A stretch of DNA of 5,795 nt from Flavobacteriia bacterium (GCA_011330545.1 DRQI01000516.1:1-5795); one strand, 5' to 3'; counted from the stretch's first letter, positions 1 through 5,720 are shown. Program-made: numbers and translations. The notes: generated by a model not told the origin, from the letters alone.

Positions 1-1087
1 CTACATTGGTCTCGGCCAGCAGTACATTCATGTGCCCCGGCATGCGTCCTGCTACGGGATGGATAGCATATTTTACTTCTATGCCTTTCTTTTCTAACAA
101 TTGTTCTAACTCATGGATGGCGTGCTGTGCTTGTGCTACCGCCAATCCGTAACCCGGAACAATAATTACTTTTTGCGAATAGTTCATCAAGATAGCCACA
201 TCGCTCACGGTAGTTTTTTTGATGCTTCCTTTAATTCCTTTTGAGCCGCCTTCTGCTTGGGTATCGGTATCTCCAAAACCTCCAAAAATTACATTTGCCA
301 ATGAGCGGTTCATGGCATCACACATGGCGAAGGTAAGGATAGTTCCTGCTGATCCTACCAAGATACCTCCGGTAAGCATTACCATATTTCCGTATAAAAA
401 ACCTCCCAATGCGGCTGCTAATCCCGTAAAGGAATTCAACAGCGAAATTACTACGGGCATATCGGCTCCGCCAATGGGCAATACAAATAAGATTCCGTAT
501 GCCAATGCTCCAAAGAATAGAATATATAAATAAAGTTGGCTACCGGTAGCAGACCATGTGATATAGGCGGCAAATGCTACTAAAACTACAAAGATAATAT
601 TGTTTAGCATGTTGTATTTGGGCAAGCGGAAAGGTTTTTTAATCGTTCCGTTGAGTTTTCCCCAGGCAATCATACTTCCCGAAAAGGAAATGCTACCGAT
701 GATAATACCTGCCAAAATGGTGACGGTAGATAGCGTATTGCCAACGTAGTGATGGAATTCTATCAACCCGATTAAGGCGGCACTGGCACCTCCCATACCA
801 TTAAAAAGAGATACTAATTCGGGCATTTTGGTCATGGCTACTTTTTTAGCTACCAGCCAACCGATGATAGTACCAATGATGATGGCAATGGCGATAAGAA
901 TGTAGATATGTGTTGCTACTTCGCCTTTGTACAAGAAGATAGTACCTAAAATTGCCAAAGTCATTCCGGCAGCGGCAATAAGGTTTCCCCTTCTTGCAGT
1001 TTCGGGATGCCCGAGCATTTTTAAACCGAGTATGTAGGTTACTGATGCGATGAGATAAATAACCTCTAAACTAAATATATATTCCAT
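1..1087 (-). CDS. pntB: NAD(P) transhydrogenase subunit beta (3' part cut by window edge)
   Basis: PntB carries the membrane proton channel (domain II) and the NADP(H)-binding domain III of proton-translocating transhydrogenase, which makes NADPH from NADH at the expense of the proton-motive force. Translation from the ATG at 1087 gives 362 residues and then leaves the window; the family is about 460 long, so roughly the last 100 residues are missing. Residues 1-260 are hydrophobic multi-pass membrane sequence containing MPELVSLFNGMGG (88-100) and GGADMPVV (206-213, with the conserved channel Asp at 209). Domain III begins near 290 and shows PGYGLAVAQAQ (311-321), the NADP(H) fingerprint, then HPVAGRMPGHMNVLLAE (343-359). 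The start codon overlaps the stop of pntAB by one base (TAATG), so translation is probably coupled. There is no strong Shine-Dalgarno. The position of E. coli beta His91 is Asn97 here (see the pntAB entry). Identification is secure. Confidence 0.97.
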   Translation of the reverse strand, partial: MEYIFSLEVIYLIASVTYILGLKMLGHPETARRGNLIAAAGMTLAILGTIFLYKGEVATHIYILIAIAIIIGTIIGWLVAKKVAMTKMPELVSLFNGMGGASAALIGLIEFHHYVGNTLSTVTILAGIIIGSISFSGSMIAWGKLNGTIKKPFRLPKYNMLNNIIFVVLVAFAAYITWSATGSQLYLYILFFGALAYGILFVLPIGGADMPVVISLLNSFTGLAAALGGFLYGNMVMLTGGILVGSAGTILTFAMCDAMNRSLANVIFGGFGDTDTQAEGGSKGIKGSIKKTTVSDVAILMNYSQKVIIVPGYGLAVAQAQHAIHELEQLLEKKGIEVKYAIHPVAGRMPGHMNVLLAETNV

Positions 1088-1395
1088 TATTTTTTCTTTT
1101 TAAACATTTCTAACATGCGGTCGGTAACTACAAATCCACCGACCACGTTTAAGGTTCCGAGTAATACGGCCACAAAGCCAAGCGATTGTGCTAAGATATT
1201 ATCGGTATCTGCTCCCAGCATTACTAAAATGGCACCGACAATGACTACGCCGTGAATGGCATTGGCACCTGACATCAGCGGGGTGTGCAATACTGCCGGT
1301 ACATGGCCAATTACTTCAACTCCAACAAATACCATCAGGATAACGATATATATCATTTGGAGGTTATTGCTAATAAAATCTATAAGTTCTGTCAT
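1087..1395 (-). CDS. pntAB: NAD(P) transhydrogenase subunit alpha part 2 (membrane)
   Basis: This 102-residue protein is the membrane part of the alpha subunit, encoded separately as in Rhodospirillum rubrum-type enzymes; in E. coli it is fused to the C-terminus of PntA. It supplies helices to the proton channel next to PntB. Three membrane segments are visible at about 13-33, 46-61 and 71-91, ending in a basic tail (FKKKK). The family signature HVPAVLHTPLMSGANAIHG spans 31-49. His48 lies in NAIHG, where E. coli PntA has NAISS; conversely the E. coli beta His91 position is Asn in this PntB, so the channel histidine appears to sit on this subunit, an exchange known in other transhydrogenases. 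It starts 2 bases after the pntAA stop and its TAA overlaps the pntB ATG, fixing it as the middle gene of one operon. Confidence 0.96.
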   Translation of the reverse strand: MTELIDFISNNLQMIYIVILMVFVGVEVIGHVPAVLHTPLMSGANAIHGVVIVGAILVMLGADTDNILAQSLGFVAVLLGTLNVVGGFVVTDRMLEMFKKKK

Positions 1396-1397
1396 AA

Positions 1398-2510
1398 TTA
1401 TGCTGTTTTTCCGTTTTGTCTTATTTTTCCTTTGTATACAATGAGTGTTTTGTCTGTAATTTCTTCATCGAAATCCCATTTGAATTGGTTGTCTTTGGTT
1501 AGATGCATGATAAAGTTGAACATATTTTTGGCATACAAATCACTGGCATTGGTTGATACGCTTTCGGGCGCAATGGTAGTACCGATAATTTTTACGCCGT
1601 GTTTGATGACGGGTTTGTGCATTTTACTCAATTCGCAATTACCGCCTTGTGCGGCTGCCAAATCGATAATGACAGCTCCGTTTTTCATGTGTTTTACTTG
1701 TTCTTCAGTAATGAGTATCGGTGATTTTCTACCGGGAACCATGGCTGTGGTAATGACCAAGTCAGCATTGAAAAGCGATTTGTTAACGGCTTCTTTTTGC
1801 CTTCGGGCATAGTCTTCAGAAGCTACTTTGGCATACCCGTCTTCAGAATCTTCGCCTTCATTCTCAACGGTAATAAATTTGGCTCCTAATGATTCGGTTT
1901 GTTCTTTGGTTTCTAACCTGATGTCGGTGGCTTCTACCACGGCTCCCAAGCGTTTTGCGGTGGCAATGGCTTGTAAGCCGGCAACGCCAACGCCGTATAC
2001 CAATACCCTCGATGGGGTGATGGTACCTGCAGCAGTCATCATAAGCGGAAATATTTTGGTCATTTCATACGCTCCTTTGATAACAGCTTTGTAGCCTGCC
2101 AGGTTACTCTGTGAACTCAATACATCCATGTCTTGAGCTCTTGAAATACGCGGCATGGCATCCATTGAAAAAGCGGTAGCACCTTTAGCGGCAATGGCTT
2201 TCATTAATTCGGGATTCGACTTATGGAAAAACTGACTCATTAAAATATGCCTTTTGTCAACCAGTTTTAAGTCTTCTTCATCAAACGGATTAATTTTTAC
2301 CAGCATATCGGCTTCTTTGAATACAACACCCCTTCTTTCTATGTGGGCACCGACTTTTTCGTAGTCAGAATTTTTAAATTGCGAAGCTTCGCCGGCACCG
2401 TCTTCTACTAATATCTCAAATCCTTTTTCTATGAGCTGTTTAGCTATATTCGGTGAAATGGCAACGCGCTTTTCGCCTTTTTGAGTTTCTTTTAGGATAC
2501 CTATTTTCAT
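1398..2510 (-). CDS. pntAA: NAD(P) transhydrogenase subunit alpha part 1 (NAD(H)-binding)
   Basis: This is the soluble domain I of transhydrogenase, which binds NAD(H) on the cytoplasmic face and exchanges hydride with domain III of PntB. Its 370 residues are close to the usual length of stand-alone PntAA. It opens with MKIGILKE, typical of the alanine dehydrogenase/PNT N-terminal fold. The loop RISRAQDMDVLSSQSN (121-136) carries Arg121, Gln126, Asp129 and Ser132, which match by position the nicotinamide-contacting residues known in R. rubrum domain I. The Rossmann glycines are in VYGVGVAGLQ (171-180), with the acidic strand end at Asp196 in EATDIR. TTAMVPGRKSP (254-264) and DLAAAQGGNCELS (283-295) are further family motifs. 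It is the first gene of the operon. The leader is A-rich without a Shine-Dalgarno, usual for Bacteroidota. I found no convincing promoter; it should lie between 2511 and about 2700, overlapping the small plus-strand frame there. Confidence 0.97.
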   Translation of the reverse strand: MKIGILKETQKGEKRVAISPNIAKQLIEKGFEILVEDGAGEASQFKNSDYEKVGAHIERRGVVFKEADMLVKINPFDEEDLKLVDKRHILMSQFFHKSNPELMKAIAAKGATAFSMDAMPRISRAQDMDVLSSQSNLAGYKAVIKGAYEMTKIFPLMMTAAGTITPSRVLVYGVGVAGLQAIATAKRLGAVVEATDIRLETKEQTESLGAKFITVENEGEDSEDGYAKVASEDYARRQKEAVNKSLFNADLVITTAMVPGRKSPILITEEQVKHMKNGAVIIDLAAAQGGNCELSKMHKPVIKHGVKIIGTTIAPESVSTNASDLYAKNMFNFIMHLTKDNQFKWDFDEEITDKTLIVYKGKIRQNGKTA

Positions 2511-2539
2511 CTGTTTATTTTTATTGTTTTTTAATTGTC

Positions 2540-2546
2540 AGAAGGA
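2540..2546 (+). promoter_or_regulatory. Shine-Dalgarno sequence of the 35-codon frame
   Basis: AGAAGGA lies 7 bases before the ATG at 2554, which is good spacing and near-ideal anti-16S complementarity. None of the larger genes in this window has a comparable site, so it is a notable argument that the short frame is translated. Confidence 0.5.
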
Positions 2547-2553
2547 ACTTTTG

Positions 2554-2661
2554 ATGACTGAAATAATTTTTGCTTTAGGTGGATTAATAATTATTTTAGC
2601 CATGTTGGTTTCACCTGTTTATTATGTACGTTTTTTTTGTTTAATGTTAGACAAATTTTAA
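2554..2661 (+). CDS. Putative 35-residue single-pass membrane peptide
   Basis: An ATG-to-TAA frame of 35 codons, too short for usual gene callers. The peptide starts MTEIIFALGGLIIILAML and continues VSPVYYVRFFCLMLDKF. Residues 4-25 form one long hydrophobic stretch suited to a membrane helix, with acidic Glu3 before it and Arg26 after it, and a short amphipathic tail containing one Cys. A strong Shine-Dalgarno (AGAAGGA) sits 7 bases upstream. It is divergent from pntAA, 43 bases from the pntAA start, so it covers the likely pnt promoter zone. I do not recognise a family. It could be a regulatory or complex-associated small membrane protein, but partnership with the transhydrogenase is only suggested by position. 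The alternative is a chance frame: A/T-rich DNA easily yields Ile/Leu/Phe codons, so the hydrophobicity alone is weak evidence. Confidence 0.42.
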   Translation: MTEIIFALGGLIIILAMLVSPVYYVRFFCLMLDKF

Positions 2662-2877
2662 AAAATAGTATGTGAAATAACATGACTTATATCATCTTTA
2701 TTATGGAATCGATAATTAAAGTATTTGATTAATATTAAAACTATAATTAATTAGTTATTAAAGATATAAAAATTAATTGATATTCAAATTTTGAGCTGAG
2801 TAACTATTATTACACAACTATTTGCCGAAAAGCAGCCATTCTCGTTTCGAAAGGCTGTAAAAAATAGAATATAATAG
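2662..2877. other. A/T-rich intergenic region
   Basis: About 215 bases between the small frame and the PhnP-like gene, dominated by A and T with short palindromes such as TTAATATTAA and TAATTAATTA near 2730-2755. I see no coding frame or RNA gene here. The only distinct structure is the hairpin at 2833-2857. The region probably holds control sites for the downstream gene. Confidence 0.6.
2833..2857 (+). promoter_or_regulatory. Imperfect hairpin upstream of the PhnP-like gene
   Basis: CAGCC (2833-2837) pairs with GGCTG (2853-2857). After one A/A mismatch, TTC (2839-2841) pairs with GAA (2849-2851) around a 7-base loop. It is the only G/C-bearing dyad in an otherwise A/T-rich stretch and sits just upstream of the -7 element, over the expected -33 zone. 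It has no T-run, so it does not look like an intrinsic terminator. It could be a binding site for a regulator. Confidence 0.3.
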
Positions 2878-2885
2878 TACATTTG
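2878..2885 (+). promoter_or_regulatory. Bacteroidota -7 promoter element (TACATTTG)
   Basis: TACATTTG is a full match to the Bacteroidota -7 consensus TAnnTTTG. It would start transcription around 2890, about a dozen bases before the ATG at 2903. The -33 element is poor: only GCTG is found about 20 bases upstream. Confidence 0.5.
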
Positions 2886-2902
2886 TTTTTTAAAAACGTC
2901 TT

Positions 2903-3664
2903 ATGAAAATTACATTTTTGGGTACCGGAACTTCTCAAGGCGTACCCATTATTGGTTGTACACATCCGGTATGTTTATCTGAAGACAGTAAGGATAAACG
3001 GTTGCGAAGTGCCATTATGTTGGAGTGGGGGAGCTATCGCTATATTATTGATTGCGGCCCTGATTTCAGGCAGCAAATGCTACGTGAAAAGGTGTCTGCT
3101 ATCAATGGTATTTTATTTACCCATGAGCATTCTGACCACACGGCGGGCTTGGATGATATCCGTCCGTTTTCACACCAAATGGGCGATGTGCCCTTGTTTA
3201 TTCCCGAGCGGATGGTAACCAATTTACAACAGCGTTTTTACTATATTTTTACTCAGGTAAACCGTTATCCGGGGGCACCGAGTGCTTCGATACAAATTGT
3301 TTATAACCGCCCTTTTATGTTAGGGGATAAAGAAGTGGTGCCGGTAGAATTTATGCATGGCAAATTGCCTATTTTTGGATATCGTATCGGTGATTTCGCC
3401 TATTTAACCGATTTAAAAGCAATTTCTGATAGCGAAAAGGAAAAATTACAAGGCTTAGCGGTGTTGGTAGTAAATGCTTTGCGTATAGCCCCGCATCCTA
3501 CTCATTTTAATTTGGAGGAAGCCTTGGCTTTTATCGCCGAATTGCAGCCTAAAAAAGCTTATTTAACACATATTAGCCATCGATTGGGGTTTCATGCCGA
3601 AGTTGAACAGCAATTGCCCAAGGGTGTTTTTTTGGCCTATGATGGGCTGCAGTTGGAGGTTTGA
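2903..3664 (+). CDS. PhnP-like metallo-beta-lactamase-fold hydrolase
   Basis: A 253-residue cytoplasmic metallohydrolase of the PhnP/RNase Z-like branch of the metallo-beta-lactamase fold, probably a phosphodiesterase; the natural substrate is not evident. It opens with the family hallmark MKITFLGTGTSQGVP and has C-x-H-x2-C at 19-24, in the place where PhnP-type proteins often carry a Cys-rich structural zinc site. The catalytic motif THEHSDHTAGLDD (73-85) gives His74, His76, Asp78 and His79. Further expected ligands are His152 (MHGK), Asp170 (YLTD) and His223 (LTHISHRLG). NALRIAPHPTHFN (191-203) is typical of this subfamily. All metal ligands are present and the length is normal, so it should be active. 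No phn genes are nearby, so a role in phosphonate use is not supported and I do not give it the symbol phnP. The start is the only ATG before the first conserved strand; there is no Shine-Dalgarno. It converges with the next gene across 50 bases in which I see no terminator. Confidence 0.9.
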   Translation: MKITFLGTGTSQGVPIIGCTHPVCLSEDSKDKRLRSAIMLEWGSYRYIIDCGPDFRQQMLREKVSAINGILFTHEHSDHTAGLDDIRPFSHQMGDVPLFIPERMVTNLQQRFYYIFTQVNRYPGAPSASIQIVYNRPFMLGDKEVVPVEFMHGKLPIFGYRIGDFAYLTDLKAISDSEKEKLQGLAVLVVNALRIAPHPTHFNLEEALAFIAELQPKKAYLTHISHRLGFHAEVEQQLPKGVFLAYDGLQLEV

Positions 3665-3714
3665 TGTGGTTTTGATGTTGTGCAGTATCACGATTGCTAT
3701 TGATGGGTTTATTT

Positions 3715-4599
3715 TTAATTCGTCCAATTTTCAAGTTTTCCATCATCAAGAACCCAAATTTCTAACAAAACTTTTTCGCCGATGGGTTTGCCATGCATCT
3801 TCAAAATATCAAATTTCAAATTTCTCAAACCTTTAAAAACAGATTTGAGACAATAATTATATTCCTTTCTGTCCCAAAACTTTTTTATTTTATTTTTTGA
3901 TTGATAATCGGGCATAATTACATTTTTTACTTTTCCGTTTTTGCCAATTGTTACAAGATATTTTTCAGAACAATCGAAATCTTTTTTGTTATTCCAATTT
4001 ATCTTAAACAACTCATCAAACATAACTTTGGAAATAGTATCGCCATATTTTCGATTAATTCTGTTTGGGTCATCTGCATAATTTTTTATTTTAGAAATGC
4101 TTTTGATTTTTCCTTTTTCTACTTTTATCAGTATTTCTTTTTCAAAAGTTTTGTAAAAAACTCCGTCCCACCTTAATAATTTTCCACTCGGTAAGCTAAA
4201 TTCTCCTGAAAACCAATCAATATAAACTTTCCCATTTTTTACTTTATCATTGAAAATCCGGTTAATCCTCTGTTTTGATAAAGTTTGATTAATTTCACGT
4301 TCTCCACAATCAATGATATTTTTTAGAAATAAGCTATCATTTTCAATTGAATATAAGGCTTGATAACCTCTCCAACAATTGAAAGATGCACCTTTCCTAA
4401 ATTTCAATCCGAACAAACTCCCATTATCAGGTTTTTTTATTTTTTGAAAATATTGTTCGAGTATTAAATTGTAAACTGGAATAGTATCTCCTTTGTAAAT
4501 TATATAATCCGGCATTTGTGGACTTGCAGAACTATTCTGTGATATGAATAGAATTGAAATCGTAAAAATTAATTGTAATATCTTTTTTATAAGTATCAT
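3715..4599 (-). CDS. Secreted protein of unknown function, possible TonB-C-like C-terminus
   Basis: I chose the ATG at 4599 (294 residues); the frame is open upstream to a TTG at 4617, but only the ATG start places a classic signal peptide at the N-terminus. That signal is MILIKKILQ followed by a hydrophobic run to about 20 and a likely signal peptidase I site after SSA (23-25). There is no lipobox Cys, so it is probably periplasmic or secreted. The middle part (about 65-170) has FNCWRGYQALYSIENDSLFL (73-92), IIDCGE and KLLRWDGVFYKTFEKE, a pattern I recall from uncharacterised Bacteroidota proteins without a defined function. The C-terminal part (about 210-284), with YLVTIGKNGKVKNV, a central Cys, GLRNLKF and GKPIGEKVLLEIWV, resembles in layout the beta-alpha-beta TonB C-terminal fold. 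That is inference from pattern. Codons are markedly richer in A and T than in pnt and the PhnP-like gene. The diverged repeat at 4626-4764 lies directly upstream. Confidence 0.82.
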   Translation of the reverse strand: MILIKKILQLIFTISILFISQNSSASPQMPDYIIYKGDTIPVYNLILEQYFQKIKKPDNGSLFGLKFRKGASFNCWRGYQALYSIENDSLFLKNIIDCGEREINQTLSKQRINRIFNDKVKNGKVYIDWFSGEFSLPSGKLLRWDGVFYKTFEKEILIKVEKGKIKSISKIKNYADDPNRINRKYGDTISKVMFDELFKINWNNKKDFDCSEKYLVTIGKNGKVKNVIMPDYQSKNKIKKFWDRKEYNYCLKSVFKGLRNLKFDILKMHGKPIGEKVLLEIWVLDDGKLENWTN

Positions 4600-4617
4600 T
4601 TCTTGAAATACCAACAA

Positions 4618-4625
4618 CTAATGTA
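4618..4625 (-). promoter_or_regulatory. Candidate -7 element for the secreted-protein gene
   Basis: On the minus strand this reads TACATTAG, seven of eight consensus positions identical to the TACATTTG in front of the PhnP-like gene. It ends 18 bases before the ATG at 4599, which suits a short leader. It directly abuts the repeat at 4626-4764, so the stem-loop of that repeat would lie over the upstream promoter region. Confidence 0.35.
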
Positions 4626-4764
4626 TAGACATAAACGTATCGCGTTTATATTCCCCTATACTTGCAAGATACTAAAAAGTTAAAAATAACACTGAGGTTA
4701 CGCAGGGGTTACTGCGTTGGATATAAAACCGCATTGTTAGTAGAAAATACTTGCGTAATTGATA
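4626..4764. repeat. Diverged intergenic repeat, copy A
   Basis: About 140 bases that align along most of their length with copy B at 5332-5472. The best parts are GTTTATATTCC (4644-4654), a 26-base identical core at 4663-4688, and the end segment with ATTGTT then AAAATACTT (4734-4751). Three possible stems are visible: ATAAACG/CGTTTAT (4631-4637 with 4643-4649, 5-base loop; flanking TATAG/CTATA at 4624-4628 and 4656-4660 can extend it), ACGCAG/CTGCGT (4700-4705 with 4712-4717) and a short CGCA/TGCG (4730-4733 with 4752-4755). It fills the space between the RDD gene stop and the secreted-protein gene. Confidence 0.7.
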
Positions 4765-4766
4765 AG

Positions 4767-5258
4767 TTATTTAATTGTTTTTTTTGCCGTTGATTTTTTA
4801 ACGATAATAGTATTTGCCCAAATATCACCTAATCGTTGATTTTGGTTGGTATTATTAATTGTTATAATACCAATGATTCCAAAAAAGGACATATCTATTG
4901 GGTCGAGCAAATGCCTTTTTAAAGATTGTCCAAAAGTCAGTTTTTTGTACGTTTCGCCAAAATTTTGACTACCTGATGCTTTTCGGATAGATACCGGTTT
5001 TAGCCCAACGAGTAAATTTCCGAGTGTTGCTCCAAAAAGTTGCTCAATTCCCACGGTCATTATTCCCCAAAAAAGAATTGGAACAAGTGCCGGTAATCCG
5101 TTTATTGTATATCCACCATCTTCGTTTGGTTCACCAAATGAGTAAATATAAACAAAGAAAAAAGTACAAATTATTACATAGTCAATAATTCCTGCTAATA
5201 TTCTATTTCCAATATTCGGTTCGGTTTTAAATTGGGTTGTTAGGTTTGTTTCGTTCAT
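4767..5258 (-). CDS. RDD-family membrane protein
   Basis: From the ATG at 5258 the protein has 163 residues; a TTG 33 bases further upstream is in frame but would add a polar stretch not needed by the family. The RDD domain fills most of the protein: NRILAGIIDYVII (18-30) with Arg19 and Asp26, GATLGNLLVGLKPVS (76-90), QSLKRHLLDPID (111-122) and NQRLGDIWANTIIVKK (140-155). Membrane segments lie at about 20-41, 55-75 and 118-136, so it is an inner-membrane protein with a basic C-terminal tail. RDD proteins are mostly uncharacterised; some have been linked to ion transport, and I cannot assign a substrate. The gene is A/T-rich like its downstream neighbour and is bracketed by the two copies of the diverged repeat, which makes it look like a separable one-gene module. 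Its stop lies directly at the end of copy A. Confidence 0.9.
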   Translation of the reverse strand: MNETNLTTQFKTEPNIGNRILAGIIDYVIICTFFFVYIYSFGEPNEDGGYTINGLPALVPILFWGIMTVGIEQLFGATLGNLLVGLKPVSIRKASGSQNFGETYKKLTFGQSLKRHLLDPIDMSFFGIIGIITINNTNQNQRLGDIWANTIIVKKSTAKKTIK

Positions 5259-5266
5259 TGTTTTCT

Positions 5267-5274
5267 CAAATGTA
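5267..5274 (-). promoter_or_regulatory. Candidate -7 element for the RDD gene
   Basis: The minus strand reads TACATTTG, identical to the element in front of the PhnP-like gene. It lies only 8 bases before the ATG at 5258, so the transcript would have almost no leader. The upstream TTTG is 14 bases away, short of the usual 19-21. It may be a chance match. Confidence 0.25.
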
Positions 5275-5331
5275 TGGTAATGGTTTGTCAAAATTAGTAT
5301 TGGCCAATTACGATATTTTTTTACTTGCTCG

Positions 5332-5472
5332 AGACAATTGCATAAATATATTGTGTTTATATTCCTATGCCTGCAAGATACTAAAAAGTTAAAAATATGA
5401 ATGTGCTAAACAGGCTTTTAAAGTTTGGATAAAAATGCCATTGTTGGCAAAAAATACTTACAATGGTATAAA
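5332..5472. repeat. Diverged intergenic repeat, copy B
   Basis: Second copy of the element at 4626-4764, in the same orientation and about 710 bases away. It shares GTTTATATTCC (5355-5365) and the 26-base core (5372-5397). Its stems are ATAAATA/TGTTTAT (5342-5348 with 5354-5360, 5-base loop), CTAAAC/GTTTGG (5406-5411 with 5423-5428, one G-T pair) and two alternatives at the end: TGCCA/TGGCA (5436-5440 with 5445-5449) or CCATTGT/ACAATGG (5438-5444 with 5460-5466). It lies upstream of the RDD gene, just as copy A lies upstream of the secreted-protein gene. Confidence 0.7.
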
Positions 5473-5545
5473 TTTTCAAAAGGTGTTGAAAGTTTTATAA
5501 GAGGCGGCGGCTCCTGTTATCATTAGGTTTATCATCAATTAAAGT
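5473..5545. other. Intergenic spacer without recognised features
   Basis: Between copy B and the palindrome cluster. It includes a short G/C-rich patch (GAGGCGGCGGCTCC near 5501-5514) in A/T-rich sequence. I see no gene or RNA here. Confidence 0.5.
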
Positions 5546-5598
5546 GATTATTAGCACGGGTTACCGTGTTGTCTGGAATCAAGCGAACCCGTTTAATC
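5546..5598. repeat. Long-armed inverted repeat with inner hairpin
   Basis: ACGGGTT (5556-5562) pairs with AACCCGT (5586-5592), and GATTA (5546-5550) with TAATC (5594-5598), giving a 12-pair stem with an internal loop. A competing small hairpin CACGG/CCGTG (5555-5559 with 5564-5568) shares the left arm. It begins the palindrome mosaic that fills the right edge. Confidence 0.5.
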
Positions 5599-5609
5599 GA
5601 AAAGAATTC

Positions 5610-5628
5610 CTCGAGGCAGAGCCTCGAG
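5610..5628. repeat. Perfect 8-bp palindromic unit CTCGAGGC/GCCTCGAG
   Basis: Arms at 5610-5617 and 5621-5628 around a 3-base AGA spacer. It abuts the next palindromic module, sharing its last bases. Confidence 0.7.
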
Positions 5629-5649
5629 CCTGCCAGCCGCAGGCAGGGT
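5626..5649. repeat. Palindromic module GAGCCTGCC...GGCAGGGT, copy 1
   Basis: CCTGCC (5629-5634) pairs with GGCAGG (5642-5647) around the loop AGCCGCA; GCCTGC/GCAGGC (5628-5633 with 5639-5644) is an alternative register. The same 9-base left and 8-base right ends recur at 5673-5697 with a different loop, so this is a duplicated REP-like unit. Confidence 0.7.
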
Positions 5650-5672
5650 TTCCGATTTACCTCTCCTTGGGA

Positions 5673-5697
5673 GAGCCTGCCTGATGGTAGGCAGGGT
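5673..5697. repeat. Palindromic module GAGCCTGCC...GGCAGGGT, copy 2
   Basis: CCTGCC (5676-5681) pairs with GGCAGG (5690-5695) around the loop TGATGGTA. The ends are identical to copy 1 at 5626-5649; only the loop differs. Confidence 0.7.
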
Positions 5698-5720
5698 CGA
5701 AACTGCCTTTTGCAGTTTCG
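5698..5720. repeat. Perfect 9-bp hairpin CGAAACTGC/GCAGTTTCG
   Basis: Arms at 5698-5706 and 5712-5720 with a CTTTT loop, the longest uninterrupted stem in the window. There is no T-run after it on either strand, so it is not a typical intrinsic terminator. Confidence 0.7.

Noticed and set aside
219..533. Plus-strand open frame of 104 codons
   Set aside because: It lies wholly antisense to pntB, which is unmistakable. The proline-rich translation is a shadow of the conserved minus-strand gene.
1285..1812. Plus-strand open frame of 175 codons
   Set aside because: It is antisense across the pntAB/pntAA junction and has no family features.
2652..2660. Minus-strand TAAAATTTG as the pnt operon promoter
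   Set aside because: It has three instead of two bases between TA and TTTG and no -33 element at the right distance.
3665..3714. Bidirectional terminator between the convergent genes
   Set aside because: The only dyad there (around GTATCACGAT) has a loop too small to fold and no T-run on either strand.
4600..4617. TTG start giving a longer secreted protein
   Set aside because: It would put six extra residues before the signal peptide; the ATG at 4599 gives a standard N-terminus.
4621..4683. A 20-codon plus-strand frame inside repeat copy A
   Set aside because: Copy B has a 2-base deletion that shifts the frame, so the peptide is not conserved between copies.
5259..5291. TTG start giving a longer RDD protein
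   Set aside because: It adds 11 polar residues outside the domain and would place the candidate promoter element inside the gene.
4626..5472. Integron attC sites as an explanation of the two repeats
   Set aside because: GTTAGTA and GTTGGCA resemble the core GTTRRRY but do not match it, the partner RYYYAAC box is missing at proper spacing, and no integrase is in view.
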